Assembly: GCA_964020155.1 (NCBI GenBank)
Contig: OZ026562.1
Location: 3,215,001 to 3,279,000, forward strand
Length of the DNA: 64,000 bases
Direction: 5' to 3'
Source of the DNA: Chondrilla cf. caribensis
Lineage: Eukaryota; Porifera; Demospongiae; Chondrillida; Chondrillidae
Shown: in pieces, positions 42,814 to 55,246 of the stretch
Layout of the letters: every line of letters starts with the position of its first letter
Position numbering within the stretch: the first letter of the stretch is position 1
Program-made: the position numbers and the translations under genes
Notes under the pieces: generated by a model
Told to the model about the DNA's origin: nothing
The model's database searches: none
Seen by the model: the letters and a program-made list of their open reading frames with translations, nothing else

Positions 42814-43644
42814 ATGTTCTACATTGTTATCCTTTTTCTCAGTACTGCTGCTGCTCCGGGTGAAGCCTACACCTATCATCAATGTCAGGAAAAGTACACT
42901 TATTACCGTGAACAACTGATGACTCTGCGTAGCTCCTGTCCAGCTCCAGTGTTCCACACCTGCTGTAGTCTCAAGAACACCTTCTACCTTGCTAGATCTG
43001 GAGTTTACGATATTAACCATCCCTGCTCGGGAGACAATGATGCTGGACAGAGCAAAGTGTTTGCATATTGTGACATGGTGACTGACGATGGTGGATGGAT
43101 TGTCATTCAGAGAAGAGTTGATGGATCACTCCCATTCAATCGCACGCTTGAAGAATATGAAAATGGTTTTGGAGATCCTTCAGGTGAATTTTGGTACGGA
43201 TTGCGTAACATCTACTGCCTCACTACCTCCGGACACACTCACCTTCGCATTGATTTCAAGTATGAGAATGGCACTGCCGGTTATGTGGAATACACTAACT
43301 TCTACATTAGTCCCAGGGAAACACATTACTACTCAACTGTTCCTAGTCTTCTTAGAGCATCTCCAGGAGCTGGGACGATTTTTTACACAAGTGGATACTC
43401 GACATATTTCAGTGTGCAATCCTTACCAGGTGTTTCCTGGAGGTACCGGGCTAACTACAATGTCGGCGGGTGGTGGGACACCTATACTCCTGGGAACCCC
43501 AATGGACCTGGAAGAAGTGGGAATGAAACAGCCTATGCACAATGGAATGGAGTGTTTACTCCACAAGTTGAGATCAAAATACGTCCTAAAACTTGTCCTT
43601 ATACTGCATATCATCAGTGCCTGGTGTACAAGAATCATCTGTAG
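42814..43644 (+). CDS. Secreted fibrinogen-related protein, FReD-2
   Basis: Intronless, 276 residues from the ATG at 42814. The signal peptide is about residues 1-18 (MFYIVILFLSTAAAPGEA). It has the same architecture as FReD-1: a Cys-bearing leader with YHQCQEKYTYYREQL, then a SGVYDINHPC motif, then the fibrinogen domain (DDGGWIVIQRRVDGS, LEEYENGFGDPSGEFWYGL, HLRIDFKYENGTAGYVEY). The C-terminal part (WDTYTPGNPNGPG) is unlike typical FReDs. Several NxT/NxS sites could be glycosylated. Divergence from FReD-1 is large, so the pair is old or fast-evolving. Confidence 0.9.
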   Translation: MFYIVILFLSTAAAPGEAYTYHQCQEKYTYYREQLMTLRSSCPAPVFHTCCSLKNTFYLARSGVYDINHPCSGDNDAGQSKVFAYCDMVTDDGGWIVIQRRVDGSLPFNRTLEEYENGFGDPSGEFWYGLRNIYCLTTSGHTHLRIDFKYENGTAGYVEYTNFYISPRETHYYSTVPSLLRASPGAGTIFYTSGYSTYFSVQSLPGVSWRYRANYNVGGWWDTYTPGNPNGPGRSGNETAYAQWNGVFTPQVEIKIRPKTCPYTAYHQCLVYKNHL

Positions 43645-45291
43645 ACTCAGCTGAATACCATAATTGAATAGATTGATTGTGTGAATTTACAATTTAATGG
43701 ATTTATGTGAGAATATTATACCAGTGATAATGTGTCTTACAAACTTATCCTTCAATTTATTTGCCATATAAAGTGTGTTTAATTAAAATTCATACAATAA
43801 CAAGAATTATAATGATGACATTGGGATAGTGCCATGTGTTGCATGATAGAACTATGTGAATGACACCATAGACACCTAGAAGGAATTAATTATGAATCCT
43901 GTGTTAGCAGGAATTTTATCATAGGGCATGCAAATTTTGTTTGTCATACTTATATTATAATATACACTTGGTCTGCTACAATATTATATTACTGGTTCAC
44001 AGCAAACAGTTAGTAGCATTACTTGATGGCCAATGTGACCAACCCCATTAATAATTCCATTGTTAGAATATAATATACTTTTTATAATTATCACAATAAT
44101 ATATTGTACATCTTATGATACAGAAAGGAAAGATGTTACAATAATATGGATACATATACATATATCACAATTAAATAAAGATAACATTAATAAAATAACT
44201 GTAATTATGATACACACATACATACATCTGCAAAAATCAAACACAATAATTATAATAATAACATAATAAAACAATAGTGACAAAATAAGGCTAAGGACAT
44301 GATAAAATAAAAGCTAAGTACATAATAACAAAGCATGCACACACGAGTACAGAATTCTGCAAAAGTCAAACATCAGGCTCGCTAGTGACTGCACCCAACA
44401 GACAGGCTTGCAATGTCTCGTAAACACACTGATCAAGGATGGCATCAAAAATTTGGTGAACATCCCAAGCTGCCTGGTAGGTAGGAGTCGATGGAGCAGA
44501 CCTCAAGGGCTGCGTGTTTCCAAGCTGACCATGCCTGATCCTTCTCCAGGTATGAGACTGTGGACAGTGATGCAGGAAGCAACTGTCACATGAGTTCAGA
44601 GGCTCCCTCAGCAGATACCAAAAAGTCAGATGGTGCAAGAGTGGAGGCACTCCAGAACCCAAGTCCCCCTACCTTAACAGGGAGCGTTGGCTGTCGCCAG
44701 GTGTCACCTTGTTCAAATCAATGCAGGTGATTATGCACATGATGGACTTCATGAGATGATCCAAAGAATTCAGGATGGTTGAGTTGAAAGCTGGTGAGGT
44801 GTGTAGGGTGTGGAGGAGTTTTGGAAATGGAGAAAGAATACCACAAGATGGTGATTGCATCATGTAACTGGAAGTGACATAAGAGTTCTCCAATTTATTT
44901 GAGCTGGTGGATTTCATCTTCAAAACGTGTGCATGGCGGCATTTCCGAGAGAGGACCTGAGCAGAACCATCATGTATCAGGTATCAGGTATTCTTGTTTA
45001 ATGTGGGGAACTGTTAGCCATAAGCTTTTTAAGTGGCACCCACAATAAATAAAAGGAGTATACAAAGTAAAAAGAATAACTATGAAATATAATGGAATAC
45101 AATTTGCAGAAATTTTCAACTTTAAATGGAGTCAGTAAACGTACAAGTATAATATCACATGACATTGAGATTGATAAATAGATAAATAAATAAATGCATA
45201 CAGTTATTAAAAATTAAAAGAAACACTATATATAGAATTAACATTTATGCATGCATGTGCAATGAACAGAAATATGAAAGTACATAGATGC
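43645..45291. other. AT-rich, no gene recognised
   Basis: About 43980-44060 resembles 61800-61880 of the second copy. Open frames of 60-98 codons at 44366-44923 on the minus strand have no recognisable domain; the sequence there is less AT-rich than its surroundings and may be an old insertion. Confidence 0.4.
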
Positions 45292-45557
45292 TCAATAAGA
45301 GAACAATTGATTACAAAGAGTTGAAAAATTTTCGAAATCAGTCACTCCTCGGACATACACTGATAATGACCTCCAAACAGAAGCACCCACAAAACTGAAA
45401 CACCTTTGACCCAGAGAAGTACAAAGGGGCGGCACATTAAGTTGAGAACATGAGGAAGAGCGAGTGTTGTATTGAGAAGGAGGGCAAGAGAAAAGCTGGG
45501 AGAGATAGGGAGGGGGGAGGAGTTCGAAGTTAGGCACTTAAATACCATTTGAGCAGT
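45292..45557 (-). pseudogene. LINE C-terminal tail fragment, frame-broken
   Basis: The minus-strand frames MVFKCLTSN and, one frame over, LLPPPYLSQLF...YNTRSSS...LGQRCFSFVGASVWRSL follow the tail found after the RT domain of many LINEs (TRS...G.R.FS..GA..WNSLP). Only about 85 codons remain, with one frameshift. Confidence 0.65.
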
Positions 45558-46561
45558 GTGAAGTTACGTCCTTGTTGTTAGAGTGGACAAACCCAGTTCT
45601 CTACGTGTAGCAGAAGCTGAGTAGTCGTTACGCCTACATAGAACTGTACGGCAAGAGAAGTTGAGTCTCATCTACATGGGTGAACTCCAATCCAGGAAAA
45701 ACTGACAAGATTGATTTTTTTTCATTCAAAATTGTTTGTATCACTACGTCTAGGCCATTACTATAGTGCATATAGTCACAGATGTGGTATGGATTTGTCT
45801 TGGCATACTGATAGCCACAGATGAATGGGGACTAGGCCTAATAATATGCACAGGTATTCACACAGATGCACACTACCTACTATTATGTGTTTAACCAAAC
45901 TTACGTAAAAGTTTGAATTTTATAGCTATATAGGACGAAAGAAAAAGAGAATTCTAACAATTTCTAGAATCTTCGATGATGTTTAAATGCAGTGTATTCA
46001 GTGTGTAAATGACCAATAGTCAATATCAGGCATAGGTGAATTGGTGACTCAATTATAAATTCATAAACATAACAACATGTTACCTTCCCCTATAGCTTTC
46101 AGTCTCCGATGCAGTAGTATTTTCGCTTGCATGCTATATACATCCCAGTCCATTATAGATATGTGTTAGACTAAGTGTAGTATTTTGTACACTTGTCCTT
46201 TGAATTGACCATCCATAATATTATATACGTATTACTACAAACATCATAATGATATCATACAAAGTTACTAAGCACAATGTAGTTGAAATACATTTTATGT
46301 ATAATTTACTCACAATTAAGACATGTAAGTAAGGAAGCAATTATTTAGTGTATATGTACTGGCAGACTATTATTGACTAATAAAACTGAATTGCAAATGG
46401 AGACTGTGATGCCAGTAATGAGTTTGGACTGAACATGATCTGTCAATGCCATCATGAAGCTTTGGTAGGACAGTGCACAGACAGAATGACTACAACTGCA
46501 GTATAATTCAAGGCACTGGATATATCACAAGAGGCTTACTGTCTACTACATTACATGATAT
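45558..46561. other. Non-coding flank
   Basis: No gene. About 46010-46095 (atcaggcataggtgaattg ... ttaccttcccct) matches 63838-63915, marking the far edge of the segmental duplication. Confidence 0.5.
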
Positions 46562-46990
46562 GTTAATAGCATCATGTATGTGAGAGGTTACAAGGATATA
46601 ACTAGGAGTGAGTTACTGTCCATTTAACATGATCACTGTAGATCACTTCATGGACAGCACCTTAGTGGTGGCACAACAACAAGCTAGTGATGAGGTAAGT
46701 ACACATTGGTACATGACATTATTTGGAGGTGACTGTATGTCATGTACATAGGTTAATGGCATAATGTATGTGAGAGGTTAGGAGGATAACTAGGAGTGAG
46801 TTACTGTCCATTTTACATGATCACTGTAGATCACTTCATGGACAGCACCTTAGTGGTGGCACAACAACAAGCTAGTGATGAGGTAAGTACACATTGGTAC
46901 ATGACATTATTTGGAGGTGACTGTATGTCATGTACATAGGTTAATGGCATAATGTATGTGAGAGGTTATGAGGTCGACTAGGAGTGAGTC
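46562..46990. repeat. 188-190-bp direct tandem repeat, 2.3 copies
   Basis: Units start at 46562, 46752 and 46940 with gttaatRgcat. The first two are nearly identical, including gatcactgtagatcacttc and a gaggtaagtac splice-donor-like motif. The third stops after about 50 bases. Confidence 0.85.
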
Positions 46991-47509
46991 ATTAGATAAG
47001 ATGTTAGGTATTACAATAGATGTATGGGGATGTAATTTGTAGGTCTCCATCATGAATAATGACTGTCAAGTACAATCTACATAGTAGAGAGTACACATAC
47101 ATATGTACGTACAGTATGTACATCTGAATATGTAAACCAAGAAAATTCAATAGACACATACCCATGAAATACAAACTGTGTCAGATAATAAACATTAATC
47201 ATGTTACACTGAATGTGTATTCAATGTAACATGATCTTAAGTAATTATAATATTCTAGATTAAAGATTTGGTAATTAATAACTAATTTCAATGTAGTTTA
47301 ATATTGACTTACTAAGTAAGTTGCATATCTTGTAACCCTCCTTTCGATTGTACAACCTCTATTATATCTGGCTCCACACCATGATGTACTTATGCTGAAG
47401 AATCATTTCTTTCGTCTTCACTGTACTACACAGTCTCACACATGCATAACAACCTATGAAGACATCTATTTTAGTTATCAACAATTAATACATGTTTAGC
47501 ATAAGAGCT

Positions 47510-47690
47510 ACATGTAAGCAATATGTTTTGAGGGTAACACTGACTGGTATGATAATAGCACAGCTCACTGGACGCATTATCATTGTCACAGAGGCCACAT
47601 TTCTGCCATTTAAGGTACCAACTCCAGTAATGAGGCTCGTACGTGGTGCGTAGTTACCACTAGTACTTCTGGGGAGATGGATTGCCATGA
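47510..47690 (-). pseudogene. FReD-1 C-terminal fragment
   Basis: The minus strand encodes YAPRTSLITGVGTLNGRNVA then SVTMIMRPVSCAII, matching the last 50 residues of FReD-1. The N-terminal four fifths are missing and the sequence runs directly into beta-trefoil-gene sequence. Confidence 0.8.
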
Positions 47691-47960
47691 CATTTAAGAG
47701 AGATAGTGAGTTGGTCCATTGTAGTGTACATCTTGATTGTTACATACGAAAGGTCTTGATGGAGTTGCAAGCTTCAGCTGTGTGGATACTCAGGCACCGT
47801 GGTATGGGTATTGTGTCATTCTACAAGTCTTCAACTGGCAAGTGGATCAGAATTGTGGATGGTAGAATGGCTTACCAGGTACATAGATAGGTGCTGCAGC
47901 ATTAATTAGATTTTGATTTGGGTTCTATCTATGGCCAGTTTTGCTACCAGACCTAAGCTT
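47691..47960 (+). pseudogene. Displaced exon of the ankyrin/beta-trefoil gene
   Basis: Matches 24195-24480, including intron sequence on both sides. The exon-like part 47778-47878 encodes AVWILRHRGMGIVSFYKSST and on to RMAYQ, with intact splice sites but one codon deleted relative to 24308-24411. It is a DNA-level copy (introns retained), not a retrocopy. Confidence 0.8.
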
Positions 47961-48730
47961 AATAAGCACATTGCAAGTATTGAAAATTGGATTACAAAAT
48001 TTAATCATTTATAAATTATTTAATTATCTTCGATTTTATACATCTAAAACAATCAATTTGATCACATCATGAAAGTAACGTTCAATTCTAGATAATTTAG
48101 CAGGAGTGTGATAGTTGGAAACACTTGATGCAATTCAACCTGCTCAACGAAGAAGGGAGAAAAGGGAGAAAAACTGGCAGCTGAGGGACTCAGGAATTCT
48201 GACAAGCTATCTTATATATATATATATAATATATATATATGTTAACCTATACTTTATTATATTAGAACCTGGGCTTGCCATCTGCCAAAATAAAAACCGC
48301 CAATACCCTAAAATCGACAAACTGCCAAATATTCATTCAACCAATATTTCCGGTTATACTATTTTTTCTTTTCACATTCAGATCACATGAAGAATTGATA
48401 TATAAATTCAAAGTGTCATTATAGAATTAGTACTATAATTTCAGGTCATATAATATTGTACATTATTATCAATATACAGTGACAAAATATGTTTTCAATA
48501 ACAATAATTTACTCAGTTTTATTGTCTATAGTTTGTATAGTTATTATGCATGCAGATTCCAGGTTACATGACAATGTAATTGTACTTTACAAATTAAGTT
48601 TCATTGTCAATATTTGCCTGAATTGCAATTAAATGATTTCTGTTGTATCAAAATTTCCCCAATTCATCTAACCTGAATAATCCCAAGGCACTAGATTTCC
48701 TTTCGAATTCGGCATAATATCAAGATGGCG
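47961..48730. other. AT-rich, no gene recognised
   Basis: Contains a (TA)n stretch near 48212-48240 and short frames without domains. Confidence 0.4.
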
Positions 48731-48959
48731 GGTTGACATCCCATTCCCGAATACAGAGCCCCCTCTCTCAGCCAAAGTATTATATCGATTGGTGTCTCAT
48801 CGACAAACAGATTGTGACCGATGTTTCTCTTACTCATTTCGAACTTTCAGCTCACTTGATCAGCCCTGAAACAGTGGAACAAGCTTTTACTCTTGCCATG
48901 GTTTCCAACTTTTCGAAGTTTGACCTTTTAGACAGCAAGCGGCCTACAGTGAATCCTTG

Positions 48960-49650
48960 AGGTCCTCACCATCAAAGACTATCTATATTGATCGCCAACA
49001 GACTATCTGCTGCAAAAACCAGCCTCCGTAGTGGCCTCAGTAACAACCCCAAAGCATTCCTGAATGCTGTCAGAGCCCACAACAAAGTATTGAAATCAGC
49101 ACCCATTGAGAGCTCAAAGCGCTCAATACAACACCAAGAGAAGAAGTTTCACGAAAATCCGTACAAAATTGCCAAGCATATATATCATTATGACTAAGTT
49201 CTAGCTGAATTACTGCCTTTTCTTGACAATTCATCCCCTCTGCCAAAATCTTTGCCGATCTTACCAATTACAGAGCCAGTGAATCCCCACCTGCCACTAT
49301 TCACCCACCCATAATCAGCACCCAGGCTAGACCTATTGGTCCTTCAGGAGAAGCACATCATATCATCTTGGAATTAACGGTGCCATGGAACTCTTCCACT
49401 AGCATTGTTAATGCTAGAAATAGAAAGCAAAATAAACATAGCTACCAGTCCCTTGCATCTGATCTTAATACCAAAGGATTCGAAGTAACTCTGCTGAGCA
49501 TTGAAATTGGTTGCCTGGGCCACTTCACCGACAAGGCCTATTCCACTTTCAAGACAGCTGTACCAAAGTCATCCCCCAAAGACCGTAGATTGGTTCTGGA
49601 AAATGCAGCAAAAGCTGCAATCTCAGGCAACCACACCATCTTCTGAGCGC
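48960..49650 (+). pseudogene. Retroelement remnant lacking its reverse-transcriptase core
   Basis: The first part (SLRSGLSNNPKAFLNAVRAH ... FHENPYKIAKHIY) resembles the segment just before the RT domain of LINE-like polyproteins. The last part (ELTVPWNSS ... EIGCLGHFTDKAY ... AAISGNHTIF) resembles the tail that follows the RT domain. The roughly 250 codons of the RT are absent and several stops interrupt the join. Family assignment is from remembered motifs. Confidence 0.6.
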
Positions 49651-50331
49651 GTTCTGTTACTCTATCTTATCACCAACACCGTTTTGTCTCATTATCTCAA
49701 TTTCTAATCTGCATAGCTGTTTTATGTGATTTATTATATACTGCTATTAATATTACTATAATACTCTTATCATTTAATGTGCTGCCTTGCCAGGGCTTTA
49801 TTGCAGCTTTCACCGTATTTCTTTTCCCTTGTGTCCTAGGCGTAACTTTTTCATCACGCCATTAAAACTTATATTTCATACACACAACCTCCTAAAAATT
49901 AAGGTGTTTTGACCATATTTTTGTAGGTTTAAAAGGTGATGCTAAAACCAAAATTTGACTCCATTGCAATGCAAACACTGCCAAGCACACAGGCCGTCGA
50001 ATCGTAAGTGCATGTGTAGGCTTGCTTAGGCCTTCCCTAATTATGTTCCGAATTGCAATTTAATATTGAAAATTGTGAACAAAGCTTGAAATGTTTTCAC
50101 AGTGTAATTATCTATACCCTGTTCACGTTGAGTAGATGCGTAAGTAAAATTATGCGTGACACACAAAAGTGCATTATGCAATTCTGAACCGCATCATGTG
50201 TAAAATGAACCAATGAGATTCAATCGGTTTGTGATAAAGTTCTTTCTCTATGATTCATTGTTTCTTTTTTTGTTTTATCCTTTTAATTGTCAATTTCTGT
50301 CATGCCTGGACGAGGAAAGTGATTGAATAGC

Positions 50332-51541
50332 ATGGCAAAGAACATCATTTGCAGAGTACACAGCTATTATGAGAAAGAAAGTGCCAGCTATAGAAACAAG
50401 TTGGAATGGAGTCCGAAACTGACGAAGAGTACTGCGGAAGCAACTGGTTATTCTTGTAAACATGTACAACGAGTTGTCGCAGAGAAGTCGTTCCTAGAAG
50501 GGGACAAGTTTGAATTGCCATGCAAGCTCTACAAAGTCAGTAGGAAGCAGATTGTTGTGGATGACTTCGACACCGAAGCTTTGAGACGCTCTGTACACAA
50601 ATTTCACAGAGATAAGAAGTACCCAACACTGGGCTCACTACTTGAGGCCGCAAAGAAGAAGGACATTTTTACAGGTAGTTGTAACACATTGTGGAAGGTT
50701 TTGAGAGCAATAGGTTTTAAGCACAAGCAAGTGAAGGACAAATGCTACATCTATGAACAGTATAGTACTTCAGCGACACAAGTATTTGAGGAGATTAAAG
50801 AACAGGAAGAAGAGAGGCCTGTTGTTTATTTGGATGAGACTTGGGTCAATGCATGTGACAGCCTTGTGAAAATGTGGGTAAAAGATGACCCCAATGTTGC
50901 AGGTGGTACACACGGAGGGATATGCAAGCCATCTGGAAAGGGGAACAGGCTAATCATATTGGACGCTGGCAGTGAAAATGGATGGATACCAGGAGCAGAT
51001 CTCGTATTTCAGAACAAGAAAAGTCCAGGAGATTATCATGATAAGATGACAGCTGAGCATTTTGAGGAGTGGTTTCATGATTTGTTGATGCCAAACATAC
51101 CACCTAAGTCATTGGTTGTTATAGATAATACTCCCACAGTAGACAATTCATTGGAACATATACCAACGATGAATTCAAGACTGGCTGCCCGCACATGAAA
51201 TTCCAGAACAAGCCTTGAAGCGGGAACTGCATGCCCTCATAAGAGCAAGTAATCCCACCCAAAAGTATGTTGTTGATGAAATGACTAAGGTTGCAGGTCA
51301 TGAAGTGGTACGTTTGCCACCTTATCATTACAAATTGAATCCAATCGAACTGGCATGGTCACAGTTGAAGACACATATAAAAAAGAACAATAAGTTCCTT
51401 ACACTGTCTCATGTGAAAGAATCGACCTGAAAGGTTTCAAACTTGTGGATTCAGAAAAGTGGGGAAAATTGATTGACCATGTTAAGCAACAGTTTGAGGA
51501 CAAATACTGGGAAATCGACGGATTGCAAGAAGAAGCAATTT
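50332..51541 (+). pseudogene. IS630/Tc1-mariner-type DDE transposase, two frame breaks
   Basis: The first frame (50332-51198) contains a helix-turn-helix-like N-terminus and the first two catalytic residues: Asp168 in VVYLDETWVN and Asp265 in LVVIDNTP. The frame is broken at about 51172-51190 and continues in another with LPPYHYKLNPIELAWSQLK, which carries the third acidic residue. A second break at about 51428 is followed by LVDSEKWGKLIDHVKQQF to a stop at 51541. The DxE spacing and ETW/NPIE motifs fit the IS630-Tc1 superfamily. An acidic Ser/Asp stretch follows at 51562-51640. I did not find convincing terminal inverted repeats. Confidence 0.75.
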
Positions 51542-52048
51542 AAGGGTTTATTATTTGTGTAGATGGCTCAGATGATGACACTTCCAGCAGCTCAAGTGAA
51601 AGCAACGAGTCCAGAGGTGAAAGTGACATTGATAGCGATTACGTTTTAAAATTCATCTTTATAAAGGTTTCTGAAACTCATGAATAGCCACTTTTTTGTG
51701 TGAACATATGTTATATATATTATGTGTAACTGTTGTTAACTCGTCTATTCAACTATCTAATTACATATTCATTTTGTATACTGAATTATTCATATCCAAA
51801 GCAGCAACTGATGACCGCGTAAATTTTGCGCAAGTTACTCCCGCAATTTCCTATGCTGATGTATGGGAATTTAAAGCTGGTTCACACGTTTCCTGACCTC
51901 TTAGAGCCGAGTCCGGAAAGAGGAGAGGAAATTGATGACGCTTTAACCGTATTCATAGGCCAAAGTATGCACGAATTATTCACGCGAATCTAGAGGTCAA
52001 CTCAACGTGGAAAGGGTGTTTAGTTATCATCTTGAGCTTCGATCGACA

Positions 52049-55000
52049 ATGAACTTTTTCCAAGATTTTTCGCGGTCAATCTTGCTCACCCTCGCCATTG
52101 GAGCGGCAGGTCTCTTCGTAATTATACGTTTTGTTGCAAAAAATATTTTGCAAAGTTGGGTAGTAGCTAGGTTCGTGCCCAGCCCCGTGGATCTGGACCG
52201 CAAACAACAACCCGATAGTGACGACAACCGAAAGCCGTGTGGTACAGAAGCGGCGAAAGCTGGAAAAATTGGACTGGCCGTTGTAATAGCTAACGAGTAC
52301 AAAGGAGAAGATAAGTTGGAAGGAACTGCCAAAGATAAGGAGCGGTGGGAGGAAGCCTTTCGAAATCTTCAGTTCGATGTGAGGACTTCAAAGGAGGTTG
52401 GACTAAACGCAAACAAGACAGAAATGCTCCGTTTAATCGACTCGTTATCTCAAATTCATGTAAGAGACGCTGACGTTCCGCATTGTAGAAATATCGCCTT
52501 TGTCTTCTCAGGTCATGGATACAGTGGCGTGATCATTTCTCAAGACTCGAAAGAGTTGAATCTCGAGAGTGAAATATTTCCTCTGTTGCTTTGTAAGTCT
52601 CTTTACACTCGAAGAAAACTAATCTTTGTTGACGCCTGTAGAACTACAAAATCAGACCAAAAAGGATTTGCGTTTACGTCGAAGATGCTCGAAGGTATCT
52701 CAAAATCGGAAGTTGGTGTTGGGGCTTTTGTAGCATATGCAACACTAGATCGACTTGCGGCACCAGATTTAAAAGATGGTAGCCATTTCTCAAAATTTAC
52801 CACTGAGGAGATCCAAAAGGACAACACCATCAGTGCTGTCTTGGACAAGGCGATTGGAAAAGTTGACAATCAGCATTACAAGCAAGCCAGCAAGTCACCC
52901 TATTATACAAGGCCAATATATATCTATGGATTATCGGGGGAGCTGAATTTATATCAGGAAGCAAAACAAAGAGGTACCTTTTATGAATTGACTGGATGTA
53001 TACTTACTGTGGAACTGAGTTGTAATAATGACCTACTCACAAGATGTACATTGCAGTGTGAGATCGAAGGAAGACTGGTATGGGAATCCTGGGTGTGATA
53101 CTCTATTATAGGGGGTTCATTTCAAACCTATATATACATGCATATGACCCTTCAAGTAGAGATTCCAGACTGCGATGTTTCCAACTCCATGTTGTTGGGA
53201 ATATCCATTTGGATTTGAGAACGTTGAGAAGCACAGTATAGTGAAGAATTTGACTCTTCACCATACTATATTACCCTTATCACTACCACCTTCTCTTGCT
53301 CGAATTTCATCTCAGACACTGGGACACACAAAATTCATTCTCTTGTATTCCTGACCCTTGACCTCCATCTACAGGAGTGAATTATATTCGGACCTGCGTG
53401 TGTATGGCTGTAGTTTTTGGCCATTCATTTATTACTTACATCTTCAATATAGTCCTTACAACAGCTGCTGTACGTACATATAATGTTGAACAGTGGTGTC
53501 GGAAGCATATAAAAATTGGGGGGGGAGGCATGAATGGGGTCCATTGTGCTGCACTCGCAAATGCTCACAAACGCAAACAAAATAGCGCCTGAAATCGGCA
53601 GCCAAGATCAATGCCAAAATAAAATACTACTGGTCAGAACACGAACGCTATCTCTTGTAAAGCAGTAAAACATTTGAATGTCAGTTTGTAAGAATTTTTG
53701 GTAAATACTCCAGTTGATCAGTTGATTTTGTAAATGCTATAATCTAAGAAAATAAAGGCCTTTCTTCAAAAAGTGGGGCAGCCAAAGCCTCCCCAAACGC
53801 TCCTGTTCCGATGCCCCTGCTATGTGACCATGTCCATTGTTGTTAGCTATGCTGTATATTGCAAAATTTTCATGACCAATATTTTAACAAATTTCGTGAG
53901 TAGAGCCTATTCGCAAGGCATGTGTGGTTGAATGTCTTGTGAATTATTCATGATTGTTCTACCTTGTTCTGCTCAAACATTATTTGCTATAGCTATCAGT
54001 CTATATGATTTCATGTCTGCTCTTGTCAACAGTGCATCAAGCTGAACGTGATGGTCCCTTAGTGGAGTCGGAGGAGGACATCATGTCAGCTCAAATCTGT
54101 GAACACGCATTGCTGTGTGCAACCGGTGTGAGTCAGGACATCAGCAGTAGAATGGTGACAGGACGATCACTATGCAATGCCCAACACACAATGCAAGGTC
54201 CACAGATGATATGTTTTTTAAGTGATATCCTCAAATCAATCCCGTGTGGCCCTAATAGAGAAAAATTCGTTGAGAATTATCGTCATGTGCGAAAACTAGG
54301 GGGGGAAGATGTAAACGAGTCACAGAAGTATTGGGAGATCATTTGGGCAGAGCAAAATGAGGATCCTCTCACACAAAGTGCGTGCTTTTTTAGTGGAATG
54401 TTGAGTGCTCCAGGTAATCTTGACTATGTCTTGGAAACATGGAGAAAATTATCTGAAAACCTTAATAGGAGTCACTATGCTGTATTTGGGAGCATGTTTG
54501 CTCTCTACTTGATAGCCTGGACCATACAAAACTGGGTGGAGAAAAATGGCTCTGATCCAGAACACGTTGATTACATTCCACTGGCTTACCATAAATCACG
54601 TCGCATTCCCCGTACCAAAAAAGGAGCTATGAAGCTCGTCAAACACTGCATTAAAGAAACAAAAGGTGTAGTTGATTTTGTTCTGAAGCCCTATTTTGAC
54701 ATAACCATGCTTCGCTGGAAGTTTGAAATAAAGTGTGACTCGGGCACTCTCAATGAAACTGGAGCTTCCTGCTTATTGAAAGGCGTTGATGAAACATTTC
54801 AAAAATGTTGGTCCCTAAAGCAAGATTGGATGAAAGCAGATGCATTCGGGGCCATGGTCAGTGCAGTTAACTTGAAAATTGAAATTGCTCTCTATTTCAA
54901 AGGAAGGGGACAAAATGACAAATTTCACAGTATCAAAAGGGAAGCTATGCATTTTCTAAACTGCCTTAATGAATACTTCGAAAATAATCAGTCTCTAATT

Positions 55001-55246
55001 ACAATCTATGATTGTGCCTGGCTGTTCAGTGTTCGATCCAAATGTTTTCGTGTAGATGACAACGAAACAGACGCACAACTATGCGCTGAACACTCCGCTT
55101 GTAATTACCTCAAATGTAGCCGTTACTGGAGAGCAGTAGAGGAAGCCGAGTTCAGTGGAAATAGGAAACTAATCAAACATTGTAAGAGAGAATGTCTCCA
55201 ATCTGAATTGAGTGGAATTATGCCAACTAATACAAATGTATTGTGA
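52049..55246 (+). CDS. Membrane-anchored caspase-like (peptidase C14) protein with large unknown C-terminus
   Basis: Two exons: 52049-53057 (donor CAGT|GTGAGA) and 54033-55246 (acceptor caacag|TG), phase 1, 740 residues. The first ATG in frame is 52049; upstream only GTG is possible. Residues about 10-32 form one transmembrane helix (ILLTLAIGAAGLFVIIRF). A caspase-like fold follows: AVVIANEYKGEDKLEGTAKD, FVFSGHGYSG (His156) and KLIFVDACRTTK (Cys197), the expected His-Cys dyad about 40 residues apart. DACR is closer to bacterial and metacaspase-like enzymes than to the QACxG of animal caspases. Residues about 337-740 are helical and Cys-rich, without a family I know; SMFALYLIAWTIQNWV may be a second membrane or amphipathic segment. 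If the intron is retained, the protein stops after residue 349 (EGRLVWESWV). Substrates are unknown. Confidence 0.8.
53491..53819. mobile_element. Small insertion with imperfect inverted ends, in the caspase-like gene intron
   Basis: The left end cagtggtgtcggaagc is loosely inverted at the right (ctgttccgatgcccctg). A G run (53519-53528) lies inside. No coding capacity. Confidence 0.4.

Noticed and set aside
44366..44923. Minus-strand frames of 84 and 98 codons as a gene
   Set aside because: No domain or splice structure, and they lie in a region of element remnants.
52007..53098. Caspase-like gene as a single 363-codon exon starting at 52007
   Set aside because: The codon at 52007 is GTG. 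The first ATG is 52049, and a consensus donor at 53058 joins in phase to a long open exon at 54033.
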